DNA of 64,000 bases. Origin: Humulus lupulus (taxonomy: Eukaryota > Streptophyta > Magnoliopsida > Rosales > Cannabaceae). The position numbers and the translations under genes are program-made. Positions 11,467-22,081 of this stretch are shown one piece after another (position 1 is the first letter of the stretch; each line of letters opens with the position of its first letter). The DNA lies in the NCBI RefSeq assembly GCF_963169125.1, contig NC_084795.1, forward strand, positions 143,753,766 through 143,817,765, written 5' to 3'. Under the pieces are notes generated by a model. That model was not told where the DNA came from. It saw only the letters and a list, made by a program, of their open reading frames with translations, and ran no database searches.

Positions 11467-13436
11467 TCAGCTCTGGAACTTGGTAAGACAATGCCCCCAA
11501 AGCTCAACATCCAGAAATGAAAAATTTTCTTCTTGGTTGTATGCCCAACATTGGTATAACATATGCTCTAGGGCGTTCATTGCCTCGACAACATCCAGCT
11601 TCGCCTGCTCGGCATCCAGCTTCGCCTGCTCGGCATCCTGCTTCGCCTGCTCGGCATCCTGCTTCACTTGCTCGACATCCTGCTTCGCTTTCTTGGCATC
11701 GTCGACAACATCCAGCTTTCTCCTTGACCTCAGATAGTTTCTTTTTGAGAACAACGTCTTCCTCAAGTTTCTTGTTGAGGTTGTCGACCTCGACTTGCAG
11801 CTGATCTCGACATTGGCTCACTTCAATGACCTGCTTCTTGGTGGTTCGCTCATTGTCTTTTGATACTGCTAGGGCGACCTTGACATCATCTCTTTGAGCT
11901 TAGATCCGGGTGATTCTGCAGATTTGAGCTTAAAAAGACTACAAAAGAAAAATACATAGCAGGATAAGCTTACGAAAATAAAAAAGGGGGAGTGTAGCAA
12001 GACAGAGGAAAACTCACAGTTAGATTCATACCCAAGGCTGACTCTAGGACGTTCCTTGGGGAATGCACCTCCATGGCCCTCGGGTCCTTGACGTTCACCT
12101 GTTTGGCATGACCCACCTTATGATTTTCCATGTCGAGAAGGGGTCCACGAAGTGCTTCCGGGATCCTTGCAACCTCAAGCGACATAACTGGGAGTTGCAA
12201 GTCCACGGGCTGCGTGTCCGGGAGATGAGCAGAAGGGGCCTCACCCTGAACAACTTGAGGAACTGGAGCAAGTTTGCAAGGAGAAGGAGTAAATTCATGA
12301 ATGACAACTGTAGTTACTTAAGCTGGCAGTTCTTTTTGCTGCTGCAATTTTTCAGTGGAGATGGCACCTTTATCCTTTACTGGGGATCCAGTGCCAGCTT
12401 TGACTCTGGACGTGCTTTTCTTTGATATTCTTGTGTTTTTGATATCTGACCAGTTTTAGCCCAGCTAATTTAAAGGTGCTCTTCACGTCCATATCTTCGT
12501 CTACAAAAGGGTGAACCGAAAAGTCAGATCCAAGAAATTATTAGTCAGGATAACACAAGGCAAAGAATAAAACAAGAACCCTACCCTTTGAGCTAGAGGA
12601 GGAAACTACTATGATCGGCCCTGGATTATGAATCGTGAGACTCTTGGACTATCAGAAGAGAGGGAGACTCTAGTATTATTACATTTTGGGACCTACAAGG
12701 TTCAGGCTCCTCAGCTGGACTAAACTCATGCGCGACCTGCCTAATACTCGGGGTAAAATACCATGGAAAAGGGAAGGCCACGACAAAATATTTGTACCAT
12801 ATTCCTAAAAAATAGTGGACCTAAAGTGAACGGTATTATCTACCACTACGGTACACATATGGGGTAACTATGGTCGTAGCGTACGACCAAGTGATCCACA
12901 CACTTAAAGAAGGTCATGTTTAGGTCCAGATCAACCGGGTGTCGACTCACGAGCTACCTTGGGTTGAATCGAACTAGCCTAAAACTGGAAGCAGCTTGGT
13001 TCATTTCCATATAAGGGTTACCTTGGCTAGAGGTGTCGGCGGCTGCCCTTGATTCAGCTCGGCCTTGGTCAGGATTTTGTCCATCTGCCAGAACCTCTAT
13101 TTTGCGCACCAATTGCACGACCTCCTCTTCTTCATCAACCTCTTCAATGAATGGGATGAGTTTGTGGGGAGGAGGGAACTCTTTCTCCTTGGTAGGAATA
13201 TGAGCCAAAGTCTCATATTGACCTCCGAGGGTCTCTCACCGCCCCGTTCTCTTATATATAACTGCACAAGGAAATAACTCGATCAGAATATGTTTAAACA
13301 TGGTTGAGAAGGAATCCAAGTACAAAGTTCAAGGATTTGTGATACTTATGAAGATGGTTGAAATTTCTATGGGTCCAGTTATTGAACCCATTTGACATAA
13401 AGAATTGATCCTTGTAGTCATTCGGGTGGATAGGGA
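11467..13436 (-). pseudogene. Tat antisense ORF relic (coiled-coil protein)
   Basis: Minus-strand coding remnants of the antisense ORF found in Tat-type plant retrotransposons. From the N-terminal side: residues like HPNDYKDQFF near 13390-13430; an open piece at 12954-13208; an exon ending near 12018 at a GTGAGT donor; an intron of about 102 bp (11916-12017, acceptor CTGCAG); and a last exon rich in Lys, Glu and Gln with a heptad repeat. The C-terminal part YQCWAYNQEENFSFL corresponds to FYVAWYHNQDMNLEF in the ORF at 35909-36100. A stop in the last exon and a frameshift near 11720 show decay. Function in the element is unknown. Confidence 0.6.
11579..11705 (-). repeat. 21-bp tandem repeat encoding a coiled-coil heptad
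   Basis: About six copies of a 21-bp unit. On the minus strand each encodes seven residues of the pattern QDAEQAK, so the repeat lengthens a coiled coil without disturbing its heptad register. Several other frames are also open here because the unit length is a multiple of three. Confidence 0.85.
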
Positions 13437-15069
13437 GGTCAATAAGTTATAAGTTTTGAGTTTTTAGAGTTTCTAAGCTTCGAATTGGATTTTGTGAATC
13501 GTTGAGTTTTTGGTTCGTTTGAGCCTTGGGATTTGATGGTTTTGGATCATTGGGAAGATTGGGAACTTTGAATTTTGGATTTGGAAGTGCTTAGGTATGT
13601 TTTTGGAGGGATTGAGATGAAGGAGATCGAGTTTTGGATGGTTCTGGGTTAGGGGCCGCGACGCTGTTCTTGGGCGCCGTGGCCCTAGCTTGAAGAAGTA
13701 GCTGGGGAGGTTTTGGCCTTGCTGGGCGCCACGGACCTTGCTCCTGGAGTGGCTGGGGGCCACGGTTCAAGGTGCTAGGGTCGTAGCCCTTGGTTGGTTT
13801 TGAGCCCGTTTGAGTGTTTTGACCTCGGGAACTTGGTTTTAGGCCTCAGGATTGTTCCTACTACCCAGATTAGTGGGGATCGATGTCCCAGAGGCTAGAT
13901 CTTGGTTTGGGAACCTTTGTTGTTCATTTTATTGATGGTGTCCCATATTTGGTTATGACTAGGTGACCGCTAAAGGACCAAAAGTCAGATCGTTCTCAAG
14001 GGTCGTTCTTTTACTTATTCTCGCTCGAATCAGAGGTAAGAAAACTGCACCCTGTGTATATGGCATGCATGATTGTTGTTGAGGCATGTTAGTTGATAAA
14101 TGTGGACATTGATTGCATATTAAATGCTAGCGGATGTTATTTACTTGTGTATGGTACTGATTAGTTAGGGACGGCACTGGTCGCGTATCACTGACCTTAG
14201 AGTCAGAAATTGCATAAACGTCCTGAACGCAGGGCTGAATGAAGATTAGATCTAATCGATATCAGCGTTGAATGACTCTAAGGCATTAATGCTGGACTGA
14301 CCCTAAGGTCGATGAAACTTATAAGCGCGTGGTTAGTCTAGGACTAGTTACTTAGAGCCAAGGCCTAAGGCCTAGGTGAATGCTTGTCACATGGCTAGGG
14401 AACAAAGCGCTATGGTTATGACTCTATGGTCATGAGGTAGGTTATGTTGGTGACTAGTCATCATGCACCTAACCTGTTTAAGCTAGTGAAAGGTTCACTT
14501 ATCTGTTAAGCCCCGGTGACCCTATCGTCACATGGCTAAAGGGAGTTGTACCCACCTTAGTGACTTTTCCAATTGTCACTCCTCTATTTTGGACTGAAAG
14601 TCCTGAATCATTATTATGATCATTGTTGATATTATATCATGCTATATTGTGTTTTCTTGCTGGGCCTTGGCTCATGGGTGCTATGTGGTGCAGGTAAAGG
14701 GAAAGAAAAGCTCACCCAACCTTGAGTGGAGAGCTTAGGTGATGTTGTGTACATATGCGACCGCTTGACCACCACGGCCAAGGAGTTCTCAGAGGAACTA
14801 GGGGGTTTACCCTATTTTTGCCACTTAGGTCGGCGAGTTTGTAAATTTGAAATAGTAATGCACATTTCGATTTGTAAATAACTTGTAAATGTTTTTGATG
14901 GGTCCATGAACAGTTTTATGTATTAAATAAAATATATTCTTTCCTTTTGATTGGTTTTCCACCTTAGCCTATTAATAACACTTAGATGCATGTTTTTAAC
15001 CAAAGGACTCGAGTAGCGAGTCTAATTTTTGGTTCACCGTAACTATTCTGGGCTAACCAGGGCGTTACA
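13437..15069 (+). repeat. 5'-truncated chromovirus LTR, family C
   Basis: The LTR ends at CCAGGGCGTTACA. It has the conserved leader block at about 14650-14700 (TTGCTGGGCCTTGGCTCATG, then TGCAGGTAAAGG) and the U5 hairpin GACTCG-AGTAG-CGAGTC at 15006-15022. Upstream sequence resembles the older LTR at 9306-10743. The U3 part is missing and the left limit, around 13437, is approximate. Its right end abuts the middle of another LTR, with no internal region between. Confidence 0.75.
15006..15022 (+). other. U5 hairpin, family C
   Basis: The inverted repeat GACTCG-AGTAG-CGAGTC ends 47 nt before the LTR end. Compared with family A (GACTTG and CAAGTC), a T-A pair has become C-G, so pairing is kept by a double change. 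Confidence 0.65.
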
Positions 15070-15544
15070 TTGGAGCCTCTAAAATTTTCCCAGGCACTGC
15101 AATGCAGGTAGGGCGCACTGCGGTCCATGTCCCATGGAAGAGAGCCCCAATGCCCTCTGACTTGTAGCGTGTTGCGACCCTAGAGGGCAGGCCGCGACTC
15201 AAATAAGGGATATTGGCCAATTAAGTGTTTTAAGCTCGGGAACTAAAATCTTAAGGCTTGGAAAGGATTCTACTACCCGATTTAGTAGAATTCGAGGTCC
15301 CGGAGGCTAGTATGCTATTCTGAAGGCTTTTAATTGATTTAGATTGTCATGGATATTTATCATTACATTGTGACTAGGTTTTACAGTTCAGGCTCGGGTT
15401 TAGGGATCATGCTCGGGATCGCATGGGTTATCAACTCGGGACACAAGGTAAGAAAATTGTTTGTGCCCATAGAGCTATCTATGCTTATATTATGTCAAGT
15501 TTTATGTGTAATTATGGGTAAATATTACGTCATACATGTGTTTG

Positions 15545-15675
15545 TGAAAGAACGACAAAGGCCAGGAACGGCAAACGCTAGGAGCGGCGAAGGCTAGGGT
15601 CAGGAACGACAAAGGCCGAGAATGGCGAGCAGCAAAGGTCGAGAACGGCAAAGGCCAGGAGGGGAGAAGGCTGAG
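15545..15675 (+). repeat. Imperfect purine-rich minisatellite
   Basis: Six or more imperfect copies of a 15-20 bp unit resembling GAACGGCAAAGGCCAGG, inside the truncated 5' LTR. The corresponding segment of the 3' LTR was cut away, so it cannot be compared. Confidence 0.65.
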
Positions 15676-15796
15676 ATCAACATTAAGCATGATGAATGCA
15701 GGTCGCCAGGGTGAGACCCTCAAAGGGTGCTCTACTCACCCGCTCGGTTAAGACCGTGGACTTGCTGCCTGGTAACGCACCTTGGTCGGTGGAGGC

Positions 15797-15855
15797 CGCT
15801 GTTATGCTATTGTGCTGTTGCGCTGTTGTGCTGCTGTGTTGTTGTGCTGTTGTGA
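15797..15855 (+). repeat. TGCTGT-type short repeat
   Basis: A low-complexity stretch of TGCTGT, TGTTGT and related hexamers within the 5' LTR. The short frame across it encodes only Cys, Leu and Val runs and is not a gene. Confidence 0.7.
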
Positions 15856-16279
15856 ATTCAGATAGGAATTTGTATATTGTTTTACGCGTTTGATTAATTA
15901 TGCATTTGTTAAAGTAAATTATTATATGTTGTGTTGTAAATTTTTCTTGCTCGACCTTGGCTCATGGGTTCTTTGTGGTGCAAGTAAGGGCAAGGAAAGG
16001 GTCGATCAACCATGAGTTGGAAGGCATGGAGCGGTGCGTACATGTTTGGCCTACCTGGCTGCCATGGCTGGAGTTGTTTTGAGGGACACACTATAAACAT
16101 TCAATTGTGTCGCTTAGGTCGACTGTACCCACATTTTTGGATTGTAAATATAGTTCAAAACAGTATTTTGGGATCCCAATGTAACACTTTCATGATTTAA
16201 ATGAATGGTCAACCTTTTATACTAAAATCCTATTTAAAAGAGTCTTCATTTTAATTAACCACACTTTTTGGTCTAATAC

Positions 16280-16292
16280 CTCGATTATCGAG
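16280..16292 (+). other. U5 hairpin, family D
   Basis: The inverted repeat CTCGA-TTA-TCGAG ends 56 nt before the LTR end. The loop is the same TTA as in family A, while the stem sequence differs and still pairs. Confidence 0.55.
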
Positions 16293-16351
16293 TTAATTGC
16301 ACGCTTCCAAAGCACATGATAACGACTCTAGGGTAGTAGGGCATTACAACT

Positions 16352-16363
16352 TGGTATCAGAGC
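16352..16363 (+). other. Primer binding site, initiator-Met type
   Basis: TGGTATCAGAGC starts three bases after the LTR end. This is the usual plant primer site complementary to the 3' end of initiator methionine tRNA, and it confirms both the LTR boundary and the plus orientation. Confidence 0.9.
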
Positions 16364-16748
16364 GAGCCAAGGTTTATGGTTCCTGGAGATTGATCGAACA
16401 TGTACGCTCGCTGCTAGAGACAAGCTTGACTCAGGGTTGGTTGGTATTAAGAGAAATATTTGTTTTAATTGCTTATCTAAATTACCTTATCTACTAAAAT
16501 AGAGAGCATGATGTATATGTATGTATTTTGTGGGAATGAGACTTGGTAATTGATGCATGAGCGTTATGGACTTGCGTCCTGGTATGCATATTGTATATGG
16601 ATATTCTGTTATTTGGCCTTGCTAATGGTATAGTTTTGGATAAGAATATCAGGGCTGGTAGGTTAGGTTATTGGTGGCAAATAGATTTGGAAGTTTTGTA
16701 TCAAAGGCAGTCAACCGGATTAGGCATTGTTAATGGTGGGGTTTGCAG

Positions 16749-19700
16749 ATGACAGTTGAGGCCAGAGTCCTCCATTTGCCTCCTGGAATAGGCAGCAAAT
16801 GTTTGCTGGCATGCAAGCAAGATTGCAAATGCAAGAGAAAGAGATTAGGTGGTTGAGACAGCAAGTTATGTCAGGGAACGCTGCCCTGTGTGTGTTGGCA
16901 ACAATGGCACCAGCTACGGCTCAACTTGAGGGTGAAAACAAATGGGAATTACTGTATGAAAGATTCGAGAAGCGTCATCCTCCAGTTTTTGAGGGAGGTA
17001 TGGACCCGTTCAGAGCTGAACAGTGGATGGGCATGATTAGCTCTGTCCTTGGCTATATAGGAGGGAAAGGAAATGATAGAGTGGCTTGTGCCACGTACAT
17101 GCTGCGGGAGGATGCCTGAACGTGCTGGGAAGTTGTATCCCCGACCCAGAATATTGTCATGATGGGCTGGCAGGAATTCAGACAATGGTTCAATGAGAGG
17201 CACTACTGTGATGTAGTTTGAATTGCGAAGACCAATGAGTTTATGAACTTGGTTCAGGGTAGTAAGACAGTGACAACGTATGCTAGTTACTTTCATAGAT
17301 TGGCCAAATTCGCTTTTGATTTGGTACCAATGAAAGTGGCCCGGAAGGAGCGATTCATTTGGGGATTGAACTCTGGGATGGCCTAGAGTGTTAGGATCGC
17401 TCCAGTATATTAGATTGTTACCCACTGTTGGGCAGTAGGGAGGGCTCTTGTTATAAAGGACGTAGAAGAAGAGACATGGAGTGAGAGTGTCGTAGGCTGG
17501 GAAGCTCAGGCAATGGTATCCCCATTTTTGGGATCAGGTAGGGGCAGAGGCCAAGTAATTAGGAAAGAAAGACCCCTGATAGTTCAACTACTCATGGTCC
17601 TGACAAGAGGGGTCATAATATTCAGGGCGGCCACTAGGACGACGACGAGGTCTAGAAGAGTTACCAAGTATGCGTCAAGTTTGGGAGATGCCATTTGGAA
17701 GAATGCCAAGCGAATGCATGTTTCCTATGTGGAATAGTAGGGCACATCACGAGGAATTTCCCGAAGTCAAAGACGGAAGAACCAAAGAGTACAGATAGCT
17801 ATACGCCAACTCGAGTGTCTGTCTTGATGTGGTCAGAGCCTGAGGTTAGTCCCTCAGAGGTGGTAGGTCAGCTTTCCAGTTCCAGTACTTTGATATTTTG
17901 CTGAATGAGTCTGGTACTACGAATCTCTTAGAAGAGACATAGAAAAGTGGCACATGTTGTGTGATTATTAAACTATGGGGTTGGAGACCTTGTGCCTACT
18001 AGGGAAAGTTGGTAATTTCCAGGAAAAGGGCCAGAGTATTGTGGGTGGAAAGTTAATAGTAATAACTGATTGGGATTGTTATATGATGATCGCGATGTGA
18101 TCCTAAGTATGGATTAGTTTGCCAAGTAAGGGATGACCATGGACTGAAAGAGAGGATGGTGAATTCCAGGTTTAAAAAGGAAGGATTCAGTTGTGTTCAA
18201 GAGATGCTTAGATATGGTGGTAGGTACCACTAGGGTTATATCAATCAAACCAGATGGAAACTGGATAGGCTAGTAAGGTTTCTGATGGGTTCACAAGGAT
18301 TTTTTGGGATCGTTGTTGCGTTAAGGAATTGAGTATGCTACGGGATTATGGAAGGGATAGAACATGTATCAAGGCATCATGAAGAATGAAGCTAGCTGAG
18401 CAACAAGAATTAAAGGTTTAGTTGAGGAGGTTATTTGACTTGAGGGTTGATCAGACGAAGCATCTCATCAAGGGACATGTCAACATTGTTTGTCAAGAAG
18501 AAGGCTAAGTCTGCAATGATGTGTACTGCATATGGATAGCCAAATAAAGTAATTGTTAAGAACATATATCCATTTCTAAGAATGAAGGATTATTTGTTCA
18601 GTTGTAAGGTAGGATAGTGCTCTTAGGAATTGACCCTCAATCTGGTCATTACTAGTTGAGGATCAGTCAAATAAACATTTTAAGAATTGTTGCTCGCACC
18701 AAGTGTGATGTGAGGATTATTAGTGAAGGCTCTCGAACTGAACAATATTACAGCGGCCCACGTAAACTCAACAAATAGAGAATATAGGGATGACTTGGGA
18801 AAGTCATGTTTGGCTCGATCAAGAAAATTTTAGACTACTTCTGATTAAGAATAAACTATGAGTAATGCCTATGTTGATACTATTGAGGCTGAAGAAGCAG
18901 GGATTACAGGTAAAATCCCAAAAGGGATAAAGTTTTGATTTTCTAGAGGATATTCAAGTTCATGTTATGGGAAGTGATGGGATCATGTATGATTTAAATA
19001 AGATAGAAACTATAAGAAAATTTCTAAAGGAACACCTTAGGGGTGAGAAGGACAGTGGGACTGGTAAGACACCTCGGCCTTTACTTGAAGCATCTTCAGG
19101 GATTACCCATAATTAAAGTAACATAGAAACCTAAAGTTTGTTTGAATGGATAGTCACATGCCGGATTCTTAAAGGTTGAAATAGAATTGATTCACACGCC
19201 ATTGTATTAGGATATGCATGTGATGGACTGGTACAAAAAGACAGTGCAATGGACACTATCCTTACTTAGAACATGGAGTATTAGTGCGGTGCATCAAGGA
19301 TTAGGGTGCACCTATATATACACTAAAAGAGTGATTGTTTGTACCTCATAGTGGATGAAGGGATAAGGACTTAGATGTTCTATGTGGGTTGTCGAGTTGA
19401 CAATATTGCTGGTTAGCCACGGTTAGGGTTGAGTAATGACTGAGATTGGTTTGGAACCTGTGATTGATAATTGGCAGATATACTTCTACGAATAAATGGT
19501 AAAACACTGAAAGAAGATCTTGTAGGGGTGGTTAAGAATCCTACCACTTTGGCATAGATAGGTTAAGATATGCAGATCAGATGAGTGATCTGATGGATGT
19601 TGACGTTGAGGGGAAGATGCGGGACGAGCCCTAGGTTACTCCTTACAACTATTGTATCCAGGAAGTTTGAATGGGTGTTAAGACCAAAATTTTTATACTG

Positions 19701-20634
19701 GGAGGCGCACAACCTAATCTTTTAGTAAGTGAGAGATGATAATCAAAAGCCAGAAGGGCTATTATGACTCTAAGGTATCCCGGACTTAGTATGGAGGAAT
19801 ACAATTATGGACCTTAAGGGTGGATCACCTCAAATGGCAGATGAGGTGAGTTGATGCGAAAAGTTGTGACTTGACCTAATGGGTTAACACACTATGGTTG
19901 TGTGAGTCAGATATCAATTGAGGGAGTGTGTACGAAAGGAGACCGTACATCTCCACTGGACACCGAAGTCGATAGTGTCAGATTGAGATCCTTAGGCTCC
20001 CAGGTTCTGGAAAAGGGTCATAGAGTGGCTCTGAGTAGGATATTGTGAGATAGGAAACGAGAAGTGCTTATTCCAAAAAATGAACCCAGGGACAGGAAGT
20101 ATCCTGGTTCAGAATTGGCTCGGGGGACCAGTAAAATTATTAAGGATTATTAGGGAAGGAGTGTCTGCGTTATAAGAGTTCACAAATCTATAGATGGGAA
20201 CGTGGAGTTCCAGGATTGAGGACTTTGTACTTCTTCGAGTATTATGAACTAACAAGGATAAGATGGTTTAGAAAGGAAAGAGGGGTTTGACTCAAGATTT
20301 GATATATTTGTGAGATCTTAATAAGGATTAGGCCAGGGGCCTACAGAATAGCCATACCCCAACATGGGTAGAGGCTCGTAAGGTGTTACTAGTGCAAATG
20401 TTAACGAAAGGGGATGTTGAGTATGAACCCTGATTAGGTGAGGAGACCCTGGAAATTCAGTGAAACTTATTATGTAAGGAAAAGCCAGTGGAAATTCTGG
20501 ATAGAAGAGATAAAGTCATACAGATTAAGACTATCATTATTGTGAAGGTGCTACAAAGAAGTGGCAAGGTAAAGGACCTGACTCCGGAGTTATGTTCAGG
20601 TTGGCGGAATTAGTATCCTGAGATGTTTGAATAG
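16749..20634 (+). pseudogene. gag-pol: Chromovirus gag-pol relic, heavily degraded
   Basis: Recognisable pieces in all three plus frames. Gag at 16799-17119 and beyond includes FEKRHPPVFEGGMDPFRAEQ and a later FRQWFNERHY segment, broken by several stops. Zinc-knuckle remnants lie near 17670-17760. A reverse-transcriptase trace (VKKKAKSAMMCTAYG) is near 18490, and a chromodomain-like tail (around SGKVKDLTPEL, then YPEMFE) ends at the TAG at 20632-20634. Between these I can identify only scattered matches. It cannot encode working enzymes. Family assignment rests on gag, the LTRs and the C-terminal tail. Confidence 0.8.
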
Positions 20635-20663
20635 ATTTCGAGGATGAAATTTTAATAAATATT

Positions 20664-21299
20664 TGTAACGTCCTGAATTTGTTATTAAGGCTGAATGCCT
20701 TGATTGCTGTGCCTGAAGGGCCTAATTGGAATTATATGTGTGATTAATGGATTATGCGTGTGATTATGTGATATAATTGATTTGTGTGGTAATGCGACTA
20801 GATATGCATGTTTATGTGTATTAAATATGCATGTGGGCCCATTTCTATAAATTGGGGCATGTTTGTAATTTTGGCCCATTAATGGAATAAATGTAATTAT
20901 GTATGTTTTATGAGTGAGACCTAAGTGTTATGGGGATATATTTGAGATGTGTGGTCTGAGTTGATCCTAGCATCATATTAGTGGAATAGTCACAACGGGG
21001 TCAATACCCGGCTCGGAGTGAGCCTTGGGGTATTTTGGGGATATAGTACGTGTTCGGGATTTAATGGGTAACGGGTAGCTATTTAGCAGTTATTTAAGCA
21101 TGCCGGGGTTCATTATGGATTTATAGGAATACTCGAGGAATTAGCATGATGTGGAAAATGACAGGATTGCCCTTGGAGGCATCAAAGGACTAAGGATTTA
21201 CTTAAGGGAGTTTTGGTCATTTTGAGGCATGTGATAGACTTGGATAACCATTAGGAAGTGACCAGAACACTAAAAGAAACATTTAGACCTTTCTCTCAG

Positions 21300-21330
<31 letters not shown>

Positions 21331-22081
21331 TTCGATACATTCTCTTTCCCTTGGGTGCTTGAAATTTTGTGGAAACTTTGGAAGAATTGTTGGGGAAATT
21401 GGCTGAAGATTTGAAGGACTTGAAGCTTGAAGTAATTGGGGCATAGCTAAGGGTCGAATTCCCTAATTGAGGTAAGGATTTGATACTGATTCTGTTGAAT
21501 TTCTGCTGTAGTTAGAGGTTTTGTTTAGGTTCAAACTTAGGATTTGATTTTTGAGTTTTGATGAGTTTATGGGACAAGTCTTGGGTATCTATACTGGATA
21601 TGTTTCTTTGATATGAACTCTAGGCTGAATTCTGGGTTTAGGGGTAGAATTGGGTTTGAATTGGTAAATTTTGCTGAGGAAAACGTAGTGAAAATGCATG
21701 AAAATTTCTGGGTTTTAGGCTCAAGCCGCGACCTTGTTCTTCAGGCACTGCGGCCTGTGTTTACGAAGAGGTTGGGAGCCTCTGAAATTTCCAGGCACCA
21801 CGGTGTAGGTAGGGTGTGCTGCGGCCCGTGTCCCATAGAGGAGAGCCCCGAGGCTCTCTAACTTGTAGTGTGTCGCGACCCGAGTGGGCGGACTGCGGCT
21901 CAAATAAGGGATATTGGAAAATTAAGGGTTTTACGATCGGGAACTCAAATCTTAAGGCTCAGGAAGGATTCAACTACCTGGTTTAGTAGAATTCGAGGTC
22001 CTGGAGGCTAGTATGCTATTATGAAGGCTTTTAATTGATTTAGATTATGATGGCTATTTATCATTACGTTGTTCTAGGTTT
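20664..22081 (+). repeat. 3' LTR, family D, cut by copia insertion
   Basis: It starts TGTAACGTCC after a decayed polypurine tract. The first 1.4 kb is present and then stops at CTAGGTTT, where copia sequence starts. The aligned 5' LTR continues (TGACTAGGTTTTACAG), so the break is an insertion point. The remaining U5 is not found to the right of the copia element inside the window. Confidence 0.85.
21304..21330 (+). repeat. (CT)n microsatellite
   Basis: About 13 uninterrupted CT units within the 3' LTR, in a pyrimidine-rich stretch that would lie in the transcribed leader. Length is probably polymorphic. Confidence 0.95.

Larger units (their letters stand above)
10744..13436 (+). mobile_element. 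Tat-lineage element fragment carrying an antisense ORF
   Basis: This stretch lies between two truncated LTRs. It contains a decayed minus-strand ORF of the Tat antisense type and, beyond its 3' end, a 64-bp tandem repeat. The same order (antisense ORF, then about 64-bp repeats) is found at 24823-36680, which supports the assignment. An antisense ORF on the minus strand implies that the parent element was on the plus strand. No LTR, gag or pol of that parent is present. The first 180 bases hold nothing I can identify. Confidence 0.6.
15070..16348 (+). repeat. 5' LTR, truncated, family D
   Basis: It matches the 3' LTR segment 21772-22081 and continues to the LTR end GGGCATTACA. It holds a G/A-rich minisatellite (15545-15675), a TGCTGT-type repeat (15797-15855), the leader block at about 15943-15990 with CAAGTAAGG in place of CAGGTAAG, and a U5 hairpin at 16280-16292 (CTCGA-TTA-TCGAG). 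Confidence 0.85.
15070..22081 (+). mobile_element. Decayed chromovirus (family D), both LTRs truncated
   Basis: Structure: truncated 5' LTR (15070-16348), primer site (16352), heavily mutated gag-pol (about 16749-20634), and 3' LTR (from 20664), cut at 22081 by a copia insertion. Bases 15070 onward match the 3' LTR from about 21772 onward, so the first 1.1 kb of the 5' LTR is missing. The density of stops and frameshifts makes it one of the oldest insertions here. Confidence 0.85.
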
